A DNA stretch of 64,000 nt from Amaricoccus sp. (lineage in GTDB: Bacteria > Pseudomonadota > Alphaproteobacteria > Rhodobacterales > Rhodobacteraceae): positions 1 through 64,000 of the forward strand of contig NZ_JAGOMQ010000014.1 of the NCBI RefSeq assembly GCF_017993425.1, read 5' to 3'. Shown here in pieces: positions 27,488-38,937 of this stretch. The translations under genes were made by a program, and so were the position numbers. The notes below the pieces were generated by a model. The model had not been told where the DNA came from, did no database searches, and was given only the letters and a program-made list of their open reading frames with translations. Each line of letters starts with the position of its first letter. The stretch's first letter is position 1.

Positions 27488-28399
27488 ATGCCGATCAAGA
27501 TCCCCGCCAGCCTTCCCGCCTACGACGTGCTGAGCCGCGAGGGCGTGATGGTGATGTCCGAGGAGACCGCGCTCCGCCAGGACATCCGCCCCCTGCAGAT
27601 CGGCCTCGTCAACCTGATGCCGAAGAAGGTGCAGACCGAGACGCAGTTCGCCCGCATGATCGCCGCGACGCCCCTGCAGATCGAGCTCACGCTCATCCGC
27701 ATGACCGAGCACGTCTCCCGCAACACCGCGCTCGCCCATCTCGAGGCCTTCTACACCACCTTCGCCGAGGCCCGCGCCCGCAAGTTCGACGGCCTCATCG
27801 TCACCGGCGCCCCCGTCGAGCACCTCGACTACGAGGCGGTCCGCTACTGGGACGAGCTGCGCGCGCTCTTCGACTGGACCCAGACCAACGTCCACCGCAC
27901 CCTCGGCGTCTGCTGGGGCGGCATGGCGATGCTCAACCACTTCCACGGCGTGCCGAAGCACCCGCTGCCCGCCAAGGCCTTCGGCTGCTTCCGCCACCGC
28001 GCCGTCGAGCCGGGCTCGCCCTGGCTCCAGGGCTTCTCCGACAGCCTGACCGTCCCGGTCAGCCGCTGGACCGAGATCCGCCGCGAGGACCTCGGCCTCC
28101 ACCCCGACCTGCGCGTGCTGATCGACAGCGACGAGCTCGGCCCCTGCCTCGTCGCCGACCCGGGACATCGCGCCCTCTACATGTTCAACCACCTCGAATA
28201 CGACTCGACCACGCTCAAGGAGGAGTACGAGCGCGACCTCGCGGCCGGGCCGATCGAGCTGCCCGTCGACTACTTCCCCGACGACGACCCGGGCCGCCCC
28301 CCGGAGAACCGCTGGCGCAGCCACGGCGCGCTCCTCTACGGCAACTGGATCAACGAGATCTACCAGACCACGCCCTACGACCTCGCCCGCATCGGCTAG
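27488..28399 (+). CDS. metA: Homoserine O-acetyltransferase, MetA type
   Basis: A 303-aa enzyme that activates homoserine for methionine synthesis. The catalytic Cys142 is in GVCWGGMA, and His235 and Glu237 in FNHLEYD. Residue 111 is Glu (GAPVEHL); in the MetA family Glu at 111 goes with acetyl-CoA use and Gly with succinyl-CoA, so acetyltransferase activity is predicted despite common annotation as succinyltransferase. ATG 27488 follows GCAGGAG. No SAM riboswitch was recognised in the 75-bp gap upstream. A 42-bp repeated motif follows the stop. Confidence 0.95.
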   Translation: MPIKIPASLPAYDVLSREGVMVMSEETALRQDIRPLQIGLVNLMPKKVQTETQFARMIAATPLQIELTLIRMTEHVSRNTALAHLEAFYTTFAEARARKFDGLIVTGAPVEHLDYEAVRYWDELRALFDWTQTNVHRTLGVCWGGMAMLNHFHGVPKHPLPAKAFGCFRHRAVEPGSPWLQGFSDSLTVPVSRWTEIRREDLGLHPDLRVLIDSDELGPCLVADPGHRALYMFNHLEYDSTTLKEEYERDLAAGPIELPVDYFPDDDPGRPPENRWRSHGALLYGNWINEIYQTTPYDLARIG

Positions 28400-28420
28400 G
28401 CTGGAGCCCGGCCCGGCCGC

Positions 28421-28462
28421 GTGTTCACGCGTGAAAATTAGCTAAGCCATTGATTTCACGTG
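28421..28462 (+). promoter_or_regulatory. 42-bp 3'-end motif, copy 3 (21 nt after metA)
   Basis: Starts GTGTTCACGCGTGAAAATT, continues with CTAAG and ends TTGATTTCACGTG. The palindrome TTCACGCGTGAA is at 28424-28435. Orientation relative to the gene is the same as after uvrD and after the zincin gene. TCACGCGTGAAAAT and ATTTCACGTGA are nearly complementary, so the whole motif could also fold into one stem with two bulges. Confidence 0.75.
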
Positions 28463-28743
28463 AGCGCGAGTCAGCGCCGCGCCAGCTCGCCACATGACGG
28501 CCGCGCCATCGACCAGCGGCGCCCTCCCGCCTCGCGACGGCTCCCGCAGGTTGACATGCGCATGTCAGCCTGCTCGACGCGGAGCGGTTCGGACAGGGAG
28601 GGCGCAAGCTCGAAGTGATACCGGACTCGCTTGATCTGTTCCGTTTGGCCGGCGGGATCGACAGGTCCGGGCATGTCGACGTCCATCGGGTGGAGAATGA
28701 CGGAGTAAAGAAAATTGCGGGCGTGCCTGCCTGTGCCCGGAAC
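28463..28743. other. Gap downstream of metA, left part
   Basis: No convincing gene. It holds the first of two related segments of about 105 bp (near 28520-28625; the second is near 28895-29000), which share CTCGCGACGGC-like sequence, TGACATGCGCATGTCA, GACGCGGAGCGG and TCGAAGTGA. Translated on the minus strand the two segments give similar 28-residue stretches (HFELAPS..PLRV..ADMRMS; HFDVPPS..PLRV..GDMRMS), but in different contexts and without a shared start or stop. Confidence 0.5.
28546..28573. repeat. 28-bp palindrome, copy 1
   Basis: The core TGACATGCGCATGTCA is flanked by GCAGGT on the left and GCCTGC on the right, a palindrome with one mismatched pair. Compared with copy 2 at 28922, flanking changes on the two sides largely compensate each other. 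Confidence 0.75.
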
Positions 28744-29097
28744 TTGCGCGCAAATATACTTTGAAATATTTTGAATATAGATGGTGAAAATCATTGCGCC
28801 GTCATCAGCGCCGCGTTTCTCGGCCGTTCGACTCATATTAGCTTCGGCTGTTCAGTTCCTGGCCTTCCCTCCCGCGTCGCCGCCCCTCCCGGGCGGCGAG
28901 GTCCGTCCCGCGACGGCGCCCGCCGGGTGACATGCGCATGTCACCCGGCTTGACGCGGAGCGGCAGCGGCGGGGACGGCGGAACATCGAAGTGAGTCACA
29001 CGGCGCCGCGAAATGCGGCGCTGATAACGATGCAATGATTTTCACTATCTATATTCAAAATATTTCGAAATATATTTCGAATTATATTTGCGCGCAA
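28744..29097. mobile_element. AT-rich element with long inverted arms
   Basis: Left arm (28744-28830) and right arm (about 29005-29097) are imperfect reverse complements of 85-95 bp. Each ends in TTGCGCGCAA and contains AAATATTTTGAATATAGAT-like AT-rich sequence next to GGTGAAAATCATTG. The right arm has an extra 12 bp (TTTCGAATTATA region). The AT content is far above the rest of the window, which suggests acquired DNA. The middle carries palindrome copy 2. No transposase or obvious direct target repeat was found. Confidence 0.65.
28922..28949. repeat. 28-bp palindrome, copy 2 (perfect)
   Basis: GCCGGG, then TGACATGCGCATGTCA, then CCCGGC: a perfect 28-bp palindrome inside the AT-rich inverted-arm element. 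The segment around it is repeated around copy 1 about 376 bp to the left. Confidence 0.85.
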
Positions 29098-29300
29098 ACA
29101 AGCATGGTCGAGATGCTGCCCGTCCGCATCTGCTCGGGCTCGTCCGACAGCATCGCGGGCGAGTGGCGATGGGGTGCGCGCCCCTCGTGTCCCGTAGCTA
29201 GCCAACCGGCAGCGTCGTCGGACTCCGGGCCGGGCGACCCCCGTTGCGGGGGCGCGGCCGGCGCCACATAGTCGTGGCCGCGCGCCGCGGGAGGGACATC

Positions 29301-30215
29301 ATGGCCAAGGACGGAAAGAAGGACGCCGGAAAGGGCTTCGCCAAGCCCTTCGACGGCGCGGTGACCCGCTACCTCAAGAAGGGCGCCCCCAAGGCGGTGC
29401 GCCAGGCGATCGAGGGATCCGGCGGCAACGAGATCCTCACCAAGGGCTATCCCTACCCCGACACGATGTCCAAGGCCGATTACTGGACCGAGTTCGACGC
29501 CTGCCAGCTCGAGCTCGCCAAGCTCCAGCGCTGGGTGCGCGACACCGGGCGGCGCGTCGCGCTGGTCTTCGAGGGCCGCGACGCCGCCGGCAAGGGCGGC
29601 GCGATCCGCCGCCTGACCGAGAACCTCAACCCGCGTCAGGCCCCGGTCGTCGCGCTGCCCGCGCCCTCCGACACCGAGCGCACCGAGTGGTACTTCCAGC
29701 GCTACGTCGCCAACCTGCCCTCCGCCGGCGAGATCGTCATCTTCGACCGCTCCTGGTACAACCGCGCCGTCGTCGAGAAGGTGTTCGGCTTCTGCACCGA
29801 CGCCGAGCGCGCCGCCTTCTTCGAGCAGCTCCCCTATTTCGAGGCCATGCTCCGCCACGACGGCATCGTCCTGATCAAGTTCTGGCTCGCCGTCGGGCGC
29901 GCCGAGCAGCTCCGCCGGTTCCTCGAGCGCGAGCGCGACCCGCTGAAGCAGTGGAAGCTCTCCGACATCGACGTGAAGGGCCTGGCGAAATGGGACGAAT
30001 ACACGGCGGCGATCACCGAGATGTTCGAGCGCAGCCACAGTCCCGGCTCGCCCTGGACGATCATCCTCGCCGAGGACAAGCGCCGCGCCCGCCTCGCGGT
30101 GATGCGCACCGTCCTCGCCGCCTTCGACTACGCCGGCAAGAAGGACGGCGAGCCCGACCCGAAGATCGCCATCGACCCGGTCGCGCTGGCCGCGATCACC
30201 GCGCGGCTGTCGTGA
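29301..30215 (+). CDS. ppk2: Polyphosphate kinase 2 family protein
   Basis: A 304-aa PPK2 enzyme that transfers phosphate between polyphosphate and a nucleoside diphosphate. Walker [11 protein letters not shown] is at about 91-100, and the Walker B/lid start is [20 protein letters not shown]. Single-domain size suggests class I (NDP to NTP direction). GGAGGG lies six bases before ATG 29301. The 200 bp upstream, after the AT-rich element, show nothing recognisable apart from the ribosome site. Confidence 0.95.
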   Translation: MAKDGKKDAGKGFAKPFDGAVTRYLKKGAPKAVRQAIEGSGGNEILTKGYPYPDTMSKADYWTEFDACQLELAKLQRWVRDTGRRVALVFEGRDAAGKGGAIRRLTENLNPRQAPVVALPAPSDTERTEWYFQRYVANLPSAGEIVIFDRSWYNRAVVEKVFGFCTDAERAAFFEQLPYFEAMLRHDGIVLIKFWLAVGRAEQLRRFLERERDPLKQWKLSDIDVKGLAKWDEYTAAITEMFERSHSPGSPWTIILAEDKRRARLAVMRTVLAAFDYAGKKDGEPDPKIAIDPVALAAITARLS

Positions 30216-30311
30216 CGGCGCGGGGCCTGACCGCGGCGGGGGAGCGCCGTCGGCCCTTGCGGTCGCCGCGGCGGCCCCCATCTTCTGCGGGGACAGGGGG
30301 ATAGCCTAACC

Positions 30312-30794
30312 ATGAGCCAGGTCTTCGACGCCTACCACGACGCGGTGATGCACGGCCTGCCGGACCCGGACCGCGACCGGCAGTTCTACGACGGCGTCCT
30401 CGGACGGCGCTTCGTCGCCTGGATCGTCGACGTCGTGGTGATTCTCGCGATCGGCGTGCCGCTGGCGCTGGCCTTCGGCCTCCTCACCCTCGGCTTCGGC
30501 CTCGCGCTCTTCCCGATGATCCTCTTCGGCGTCGGCATCCTCTACCGCGCCGCCACCCTCGCCTCGGCCTCGGCGACCTGGGGGATGCGGCTGATGGGCG
30601 TCGAGTTCCGCCGCCACGACGGCGCGCGCCTCGACGGGGGCGTCGCGCTGATGCAGACGCTCGTCTATGCGTTCTGCGTCGCCGTCGCGCCGCTGATGCT
30701 CGTCAGCGCCCTGATGATGGCCCTCACCCGCTACGGCCAGGGCCTGCCGGACCTGCTGCTGCGCACCGCGATGATCAACCGCCCGGCCGACTGA
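30312..30794 (+). CDS. RDD-family membrane protein
   Basis: A 160-aa protein with the RDD signature near the start of the first helix ([23 protein letters not shown], with R-x6-D), a second helix region ([40 protein letters not shown]) and a third ([20 protein letters not shown]). RDD proteins are small integral membrane proteins; some act in ion or alkali tolerance. A role here is not known. It is downstream of ppk2 with a 96-bp gap and upstream of bpt. Confidence 0.85.
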   Translation: MSQVFDAYHDAVMHGLPDPDRDRQFYDGVLGRRFVAWIVDVVVILAIGVPLALAFGLLTLGFGLALFPMILFGVGILYRAATLASASATWGMRLMGVEFRRHDGARLDGGVALMQTLVYAFCVAVAPLMLVSALMMALTRYGQGLPDLLLRTAMINRPAD

Positions 30795-30852
30795 GCCGGC
30801 CACCGGAGCGGCCCGGGAGAATCCTGTTGCCCGCCCCGAAGACCTGTTGTTA

Positions 30853-30868
30853 CCCTTCGGCCGAAGGG
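30853..30868. repeat. Palindrome upstream of bpt
   Basis: CCCTTCGGCCGAAGGG is a perfect 16-bp palindrome 20 bp before the bpt start. It may be an operator or part of a terminator for the RDD gene. Confidence 0.4.
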
Positions 30869-30888
30869 GGAGCGTAACCGGGGCCGCC

Positions 30889-31704
30889 ATGCGCCACAGC
30901 CTGCCGCAGTCGCATCAGTTCTACGTCACGGCGCCGCAGCCCTGCCCGTATCTTGCCGGCAAGATCGAGCGGAAGCTGTTCACGGCGCTGCAGGGCGACG
31001 GCGCGGCGCGGCTGAACGACGTGCTGTCGCACCAGGGCTTCCGCCGGTCGCAGAACGTGCTCTACCGCCCCTCCTGCGCCGGGTGCTCCTCCTGCCTCTC
31101 CGCCCGCATCGTGGTGGGCGACTTCCGCCCGAGCCGCAACCAGCGGCGCATCATCGCCCGCAACGCCCCGCTGGAGCGGTCGAGCTCCAGCCCTTGGGCG
31201 ACCGAGGCGCAGTTCGCGCTCTTCCGCCGCTACCTCGACGCCCGCCACGCCACCGGCGGCATGGCCGACATGGACAGCCACGAGTTCAGCGCCATGATCG
31301 AGGAGACGCCCGTGCGCAGCCGGGTGGTCGAGTATCACGCGCGGGGCGCCCGCGGCCGCGATCTGGTCGCCGTGTGCCTGACCGACGTGCTCTCCGACGG
31401 CGTGTCGATGGTCTATTCCTTCTTCGACCCCGACCGCGCCGCCGACAGCCTCGGCGCCTTCATCATCCTCGACCACATCGCCATCGCCCGCGAGGCGGGC
31501 CTGCCTTACGTCTATCTCGGCTACTGGGTGCCCGGCAGCCCCAAGATGGACTACAAGCAGCGCTACCGGCCGCTCGAGATCTTCGTCGACGGCCGCTGGA
31601 CCGAGCTCGGCGTGGCCGACCTCACCCGCATCGGCCGCGGCGGCGGCGACCGCGTCGCCATCGGCGAGCAGGTCTCCGCGATCGAGCTCCCCGCCACCAA
31701 GTGA
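30889..31704 (+). CDS. bpt: Aspartate/glutamate leucyl- or arginyl-transferase (Bpt)
   Basis: A 271-aa aminoacyl-tRNA-protein transferase of the N-degron pathway: it adds an amino acid to N-terminal Asp/Glu so that ClpS/ClpAP degrades the substrate. Conserved parts are [25 protein letters not shown], the Cys-rich [15 protein letters not shown] and [22 protein letters not shown]. The frame begins at 30847 but family alignments favour ATG 30889. Bacterial members usually transfer leucine, although databases often call them arginyltransferases. Confidence 0.92.
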   Translation: MRHSLPQSHQFYVTAPQPCPYLAGKIERKLFTALQGDGAARLNDVLSHQGFRRSQNVLYRPSCAGCSSCLSARIVVGDFRPSRNQRRIIARNAPLERSSSSPWATEAQFALFRRYLDARHATGGMADMDSHEFSAMIEETPVRSRVVEYHARGARGRDLVAVCLTDVLSDGVSMVYSFFDPDRAADSLGAFIILDHIAIAREAGLPYVYLGYWVPGSPKMDYKQRYRPLEIFVDGRWTELGVADLTRIGRGGGDRVAIGEQVSAIELPATK

Positions 31705-31741
31705 CGCCAGCCCCGCGGCTATTGCCTCGGGGGATGATCCG

Positions 31742-31789
31742 TGTCGCACTATGCGACATTTCGGGCCGCCGCCTCCGGGGCGGCGGCCC
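31742..31789. terminator. Two hairpins between convergent genes
   Basis: TGTCGCA-CTA-TGCGACA (31742-31758) is followed by an 11-bp perfect stem, GGGCCGCCGCC (31763-31773) with GGCGGCGGCCC (31779-31789), loop TCCGG. They lie between the stops of bpt and the cyclophilin gene and could terminate both directions. Confidence 0.65.
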
Positions 31790-31798
31790 CGCCCGGGC

Positions 31799-32374
31799 CT
31801 ACGGCCCGTCGGCCTGGATGTAGACGTTCTCCATGAAGTCGGGCTTCGCCACCGCCCCGCCGGCGCCGACGTCGCCCTTCTCGATGGCGTCCACCACCTC
31901 CATCCCCGACGTCACCTCGCCGACGATCGTGTACTGGCCGTCGAGATGGCTCGCCGGGGCGAACATGATGAAGAACTGGCTGTTGGCGGAGTTCGGGTTC
32001 TGGCTCCGCGCCATGCCCACCACGCCGCGCTGGAACGAGGCCTTGTCGGTGAACTCCGCCGGCAGGTCCGGCAGCGCCGAGCCGCCGATCCCGGCCCGGC
32101 CCTGGCCGAACGCCTCCCGGGTCCCGAACTCCACGTCGCCGGTCTGCGCCATGAAGCCGTCGATCACCCGGTGGAAGGCGATCCCGTCATAGGCCCCCTC
32201 CCGCGCCAGCTCCTTGATCCGCGCGACGTTCCCGGGCGCGAGGTCGGGCCGCAGCGCGATCTCCACGTTTCCCTTCCCCGCCACCTCGATCACCAGCGTA
32301 TCCTCCGGCGCGGCGGCGAAAGCCGCCCCCGCCAGCCCGAGCGCCAGCCCGGCCGCGGCCAGCAGGCGCCGCAT
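31799..32374 (-). CDS. Periplasmic cyclophilin-type peptidyl-prolyl isomerase
   Basis: A 191-aa cyclophilin with a clear signal peptide (RRLLAAAGLALGLAGAAFAAAP), so export to the periplasm is predicted. Core motifs: AFHRVIDGFMAQTGD, QRGVVGMARSQNPNSANSQFFIMF and LDGQYTIVGEV. Its ATG overlaps the stop of the cytoplasmic paralogue by one base (TGATG), so the two are translationally coupled. It assists folding of exported proteins. Confidence 0.94.
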   Translation of the reverse strand: MRRLLAAAGLALGLAGAAFAAAPEDTLVIEVAGKGNVEIALRPDLAPGNVARIKELAREGAYDGIAFHRVIDGFMAQTGDVEFGTREAFGQGRAGIGGSALPDLPAEFTDKASFQRGVVGMARSQNPNSANSQFFIMFAPASHLDGQYTIVGEVTSGMEVVDAIEKGDVGAGGAVAKPDFMENVYIQADGP

Positions 32375-32880
32375 CACGCGTCCGCCGCCACGCGGACCGA
32401 GATCATCCGGTCCGGCTGCGCCGGCGGCCCGCCCCGCACGATCCGGTCGACGTGCTCCATCCCGGACACCACCCGGCCCCAGACGGTGTATTGCCCGTTC
32501 AGGAAGTGCCCGTCCTTGAACATAATGAAGAACTGGCTGTTGCCCGAGTTCGGGTTCTGGCTGCGCGCCATGCCGACCGCGCCGCGGTCGAAGGGCAGCT
32601 TCGAGAACTCCGCCGGCAGGTCCGGCCGGCTCGACCCGCCGGTGCCGGCGCGGCGGATGTTGAAGCCATCCTCCATGTCGCCGTTGGCGACGTCGCCGGT
32701 CTGCGCCATGAAGCCGTCGATCACCCGGTGGAAGGCGACGTTGTCGTACTCCCCGCCCCGCGCGAGCGCCTTGATCTGCTCGACATGCTTCGGGGCGACC
32801 GCGGGCAGCATCTCCACCACCACGTCGCCGTCCTTGAGCTGGATCACCAGCGTGTTCTCCGGATCCTTGATCTCGGCCAT
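32374..32880 (-). CDS. ppiB: Cytoplasmic cyclophilin-type peptidyl-prolyl isomerase
   Basis: A 168-aa cyclophilin without a signal peptide: AFHRVIDGFMAQTGDVANGD, FDRGAVGMARSQNPNSGNSQFFIMF, LNGQYTVWGRVVSGM. GGAGGA precedes the ATG. The tandem cytoplasmic/periplasmic pair is common in Alphaproteobacteria and probably arose by duplication. It is divergent from the UDG-family gene. Confidence 0.95.
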   Translation of the reverse strand: MAEIKDPENTLVIQLKDGDVVVEMLPAVAPKHVEQIKALARGGEYDNVAFHRVIDGFMAQTGDVANGDMEDGFNIRRAGTGGSSRPDLPAEFSKLPFDRGAVGMARSQNPNSGNSQFFIMFKDGHFLNGQYTVWGRVVSGMEHVDRIVRGGPPAQPDRMISVRVAADA

Positions 32881-32993
32881 CGGTTCCTCCTCCGGTGGAT
32901 TCGCGGCGGACCCTAGACCGGGCGCCGCCCGAGGGAAAGGCCGCCCGTCGACCCGAGTTGACCCCGGGCCCGCGCCGGCCTAGGCCCGGAGCC

Positions 32994-33599
32994 ATGGACG
33001 GCGGGCGCATCGAGGACGTGGCGGGCCTGGCGGCGGAGGTCTCCGCCTGCCGCCTCTGCGCCGACCGCTTCGCCGCCACCGCCACCGCCCATGCGCCGCG
33101 CCCCGTCCCCTGGCTCTCCGACCGCGCGCCGATCCTGCTCTGCGGCCAGGCCCCCGGCGCGCAGGTCCACGCCAAGGGCCGGCCCTTCGACGACCCCTCC
33201 GGCGACCGCCTGCGCGACTGGCTCGGCGTCGACCGCGACGCCTTCTACGACCGCAGCCGCTTCGCGGTGCTGCCGATGGCCTTCTGCTTTCCCGGCTACG
33301 ACGCCCACGGCTCCGACCTGCCGCCGCCGCCGCTCTGCGCCGCCACCTGGCGGGTCCGCGCCCTCGCCGCCATGCCGCAGGTGCGCCTGACGCTCCTCAT
33401 CGGCGGCCACGCGCAGCGCTGGGTCCTCGGCCCCGGCCCGGTCGGCGCCGCCGTCGCCCGCTGGCGCGAGGCGCCCGCCGGCGTCCTGCCCCTGCCCCAT
33501 CCATCCTGGCGCAACACCGCCTGGCTGAGGCGGCATCCGTGGTTCGAGGCCGAGCTCGTCCCCGAGCTCCGCCGCCGCGTCGCCGCCCTGCTGGCATGA
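32994..33599 (+). CDS. Uracil-DNA glycosylase family protein
   Basis: A 201-aa member of the UDG superfamily (single-domain type often annotated uracil-DNA glycosylase family protein). An N-terminal cysteine pair, SACRLCADRF, may bind metal. The catalytic-site region is LLCGQAPGAQVHAKGRPFDDPSGDRLRDWLG, and the C-terminal LIGGHAQRW and LPLPHPSWRN motif correspond to family motif 2. Activity is inferred from family. It overlaps the SseB-like gene by 4 bp (ATGA). Confidence 0.85.
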   Translation: MDGGRIEDVAGLAAEVSACRLCADRFAATATAHAPRPVPWLSDRAPILLCGQAPGAQVHAKGRPFDDPSGDRLRDWLGVDRDAFYDRSRFAVLPMAFCFPGYDAHGSDLPPPPLCAATWRVRALAAMPQVRLTLLIGGHAQRWVLGPGPVGAAVARWREAPAGVLPLPHPSWRNTAWLRRHPWFEAELVPELRRRVAALLA

Positions 33600-34381
33600 A
33601 CGAAGCGACCCCGCTCGACGCCGCCTTCCTGGCGATGGAGGCCTCCCCCGAGGACGAGGCGGCGCGCCTGCGCTTCCACGAGCGGCTGATGGACGCCGAG
33701 CTCTTCGTCCTGCTCGAGACCGAGCCCGAGGGCGACGCGCTCCGCCCGGCGATCTTCGATCTCGACGAGGGCCGCTTCGCGCTCGCCTTCGACCGGGACG
33801 CCCGCCTCGCCGCCTTCCTCGACGCGCCCGCCCCCTACGCCGCCCTCGCCGGCCGCCGCCTCGCCGCCGCCCTCGCCGGCCGCGGCGTCGGCCTCGGCCT
33901 GAACCTCGGCGTCGCCCCCTCGGCGACGCTGCTGCCGGCGGCCGCGATCGACTGGCTGGCCGCCATGGGCGACGCACGCCCCGAGCGCACCTCCGCCCGC
34001 CCCCGCGCCGTCCGCCCGCCCACGGACGCCTCCCCGGCCCTGATCGCCGCGCTCGACGCCAAGATCGCCACGATGACCGGCCAGATCGACGCCGCCTGGC
34101 TCGCCGCCCTCGACATGGCCGACGGCGCCGCCCGCCTCGTCCTCGCCGTCGGCGGCGCCGTGCCGTCCGCCGAGCCCGCGATCGCCGCCGCCGTCGCCGA
34201 GGCCGCCCGCTTCTCCGGCGGCGGCGCAGAGATCGACGTCGCCTTCCTCCGCGACGACCCCGGGGTCCGGCAGGCCTTCGAGCGCAACGGCCTGCGCTTC
34301 GACCCGCCGCCGCCGCAGGTTCCCGAAGCGCCGCGCGCCCCCGGCAGCGACCCGGACCGTCCCCCGGTCCTGCGACGGTAG
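33596..34381 (+). CDS. SseB-family protein
   Basis: A 261-aa protein with an N-terminal SseB domain (LDAAFLAMEASPEDEAARLRFHERLMDAELFVLLETEPEG) and a C-terminal SseB-like alpha/beta domain (ALDAKIATMTGQIDAAWLAAL ... EIDVAFLRDDP). The tail is proline-rich. SseB is named for enhanced serine sensitivity in E. coli; the biochemical role is unknown. Coupled to the preceding gene through an ATGA overlap. Confidence 0.85.
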   Translation: MNEATPLDAAFLAMEASPEDEAARLRFHERLMDAELFVLLETEPEGDALRPAIFDLDEGRFALAFDRDARLAAFLDAPAPYAALAGRRLAAALAGRGVGLGLNLGVAPSATLLPAAAIDWLAAMGDARPERTSARPRAVRPPTDASPALIAALDAKIATMTGQIDAAWLAALDMADGAARLVLAVGGAVPSAEPAIAAAVAEAARFSGGGAEIDVAFLRDDPGVRQAFERNGLRFDPPPPQVPEAPRAPGSDPDRPPVLRR

Positions 34382-34577
34382 AACCCGGGCGGCAGCGGCC
34401 CCATTCCCCGCGACGCCCGTCGGGCAGCGCCCCTCCGGGCGCCAGCACAAGCGCGGCGTTGTCGGGCAATATCCGGACGCTCGCCCGGGGACGGCCTGAA
34501 CCCGCCTTGACCCGGTCGCCCGGCCGCGGCCGGAACCGGTGGTCAATCGTCGCGGGCGGACCTGAACCCGCCCGGGC

Positions 34578-37361
<2,784 letters not shown>

Positions 37362-37474
37362 GCCGCACCCCTGTCCGACACTGCCTGAATACGGCCCGGC
37401 TTGCCTCCGATCAAGATGCCGGGCGAATATTTTCGCGAGCCGCGCGTTGTAGCTCCCAGAACGTCCTCTTTCGG
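37362..37474. promoter_or_regulatory. Divergent control region between subtilase and sigma-factor genes
   Basis: A 113-bp gap with local AT enrichment. GCGAA-TATT-TTCGC (37423-37436) is a 14-bp inverted repeat near its middle. The gap must contain both promoters. No clear GGAAC/GTT-type ECF promoter was recognised, so autoregulation is only an inference. Confidence 0.5.
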
Positions 37475-38002
37475 GTGCCTGCCTTGGACAGCAGCTTTCA
37501 GCGCGACCTCGTCGCCCTCGTGCCCCGCCTGCGCCGGTTCGCCTATGCGCTGGCCGGCTCGGCGGACGTCGGCGACGATCTGGTCCAGGCGGCCTGCGAG
37601 CGGGCGCTCAAGAACGCCGCGGCCTTCCAGCCGGGCACGCGGATGGACAGCTGGATGTTCCGGATCATCCAGAACCTGTGGCTCGACGACCGCCGCAAGC
37701 GGAAGGTGCGCGGGGCCCAGGTCGATCCGGACACGCTGGCGATCTCCGACGACGGCTTCGGCGCGCGCCAGGCCGAGGACCGGGTGACGCTCGAGAAGGT
37801 GCGCGCCTCGGTCGACAGACTGCCCGACGAGCTCCGGCTCGTCGTCGCCCTCGTCGCCATCGAGGGCCGGAGCTACCGCGAGGCGGCCGAGGCCCTCGAG
37901 ATTCCCATCGGCACCGTGATGAGCCGATTGTCCCGCGCCCGAGCGTTGCTGCTGCCGCTCGTCCAGGCGCCCGACCAGAGGAGCCGGTCATGGACACAGT
38001 GA
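37475..38002 (+). CDS. ECF-type RNA polymerase sigma factor
   Basis: A 175-aa sigma-70 family protein with region 2 (LVPRLRRFAYALAGSADVGDDLVQAACERAL ... MDSWMFRIIQNLWLDDRRKRK) and region 4 (LPDELRLVVALVAIEGRSYREAAEALEIPIGTVMSRLSRAR). The start is GTG 37475 (MPALDSSF); TTG 37484 is a possible alternative. It overlaps the anti-sigma gene by 13 bp, the usual mark of a sigma/anti-sigma pair. It is likely to control the divergent subtilase. Confidence 0.92.
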   Translation: MPALDSSFQRDLVALVPRLRRFAYALAGSADVGDDLVQAACERALKNAAAFQPGTRMDSWMFRIIQNLWLDDRRKRKVRGAQVDPDTLAISDDGFGARQAEDRVTLEKVRASVDRLPDELRLVVALVAIEGRSYREAAEALEIPIGTVMSRLSRARALLLPLVQAPDQRSRSWTQ

Positions 38003-38763
38003 TGGAGCAGGAGACGCTCGCGGCCTTCGTCGACGGTGCGCTGTCGCCCGAGGAATCGGCCCGCGTGGTGCTGCATCTCGCCGATTGCGCCGACGACGCG
38101 GCCTATGTCGACGCGCTGATGGAGCTGAACGCGCTGCTCGGCGCCGCCTTTGCCGCGCCGGTCAACCAGGCGATCCCGGAGCGGATCCGGGCGGCGATCT
38201 TCCCCGCTCCCGCCAGCGTCGGTCGGGCGCGGGCCTCGGGGCGGAGCGGCTGGCGAATGGCGCGGCCGGGCGGACGGCGGATCGCGGCCTGGGCGGCGGT
38301 CGCCGCGGCGGCGGCGCTGGTCGTCGGCGTGGGGATCGACCTCAGGACCGGCGGCGACACCGTGCAGATCGCCGGGGCCCCGGGCGCGGACGGCGCGCTG
38401 CGGGCGGCGCTCGAGGCGGCGCCGAGCGGCGAGGCGCCGTCGGAGGGCGAGGAGCGGATCACCCTGATCGCGACCTATCGCGACGCCGCCGGGCGGCCGT
38501 GCCGGGAATACGAGATCCTGCACGACGCCGAGCGGGCGCTGACCCGCGGGCTCGCCTGCCGCAACTCCGGCGAGGACTGGGAGACCGAGGTCGCGGTGGC
38601 GAGCCGGCTGCCCTCCCCCGCGGCGGGCGGCGGCGAGGGGTTCGTCCCGGCGCAGGGCGCGGCCTCCGACACGCTCGACGCGGCGCTCGACCGGCTCGGC
38701 ATCGGCATGTCGCTGACGCCGGACGAGGAGCGCGCCTTGATCGGCTCGGACTGGGTGGAATAG
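37990..38763 (+). CDS. Membrane anti-sigma factor
   Basis: A 257-aa protein: an N-terminal cytoplasmic sigma-binding domain (LAAFVDGALSPEESARVVLHLADCADDAAYVDAL), one transmembrane helix near 97-118 (IAAWAAVAAAAALVVGVGIDL), and a periplasmic domain with two Cys (GRPCREYEILHDAERALTRGLACRNSGEDWETEVAVA). The zinc motif HxxxCxxC is incomplete: H-L-A-D-C-A-D-D has Asp where the last Cys belongs. The signal that releases the sigma factor is unknown; the neighbouring subtilase is a candidate sensor or output. Confidence 0.85.
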   Translation: MDTVMEQETLAAFVDGALSPEESARVVLHLADCADDAAYVDALMELNALLGAAFAAPVNQAIPERIRAAIFPAPASVGRARASGRSGWRMARPGGRRIAAWAAVAAAAALVVGVGIDLRTGGDTVQIAGAPGADGALRAALEAAPSGEAPSEGEERITLIATYRDAAGRPCREYEILHDAERALTRGLACRNSGEDWETEVAVASRLPSPAAGGGEGFVPAQGAASDTLDAALDRLGIGMSLTPDEERALIGSDWVE

Positions 38764-38804
38764 TCCGTCAAAGGCAGCGTCACGGAAATCAAAGGCCTCG
38801 CCTG

Positions 38805-38837
38805 CTGCGCCCGCGGATCATGGGTCCGCGGGCGCAG
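38805..38837 (+). terminator. Hairpin after the anti-sigma gene
   Basis: A 13-bp perfect stem (38805-38817 with 38825-38837), CTGCGCCCGCGGA pairing with its complement, loop 7 nt. It lies 42 bp after the stop. No U-tract. Confidence 0.6.
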
Positions 38838-38937
38838 GGAGCGGCCCCCGGCCCGCGCCGACGGTCCGGCAGGGGCTTCCGACTGCGATCAAGGCGTTCT
38901 CCGGTCGGGAGAATTCTCCTGCCTTGCGGCGACGGCC

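Noticed and set aside
28421-28462. parS/origin site, because of the TTTCACGTGA core
   Set aside because: It matches only part of the 16-bp parS consensus TGTTTCACGTGAAACA, and no parAB, dnaA or other origin genes are nearby.
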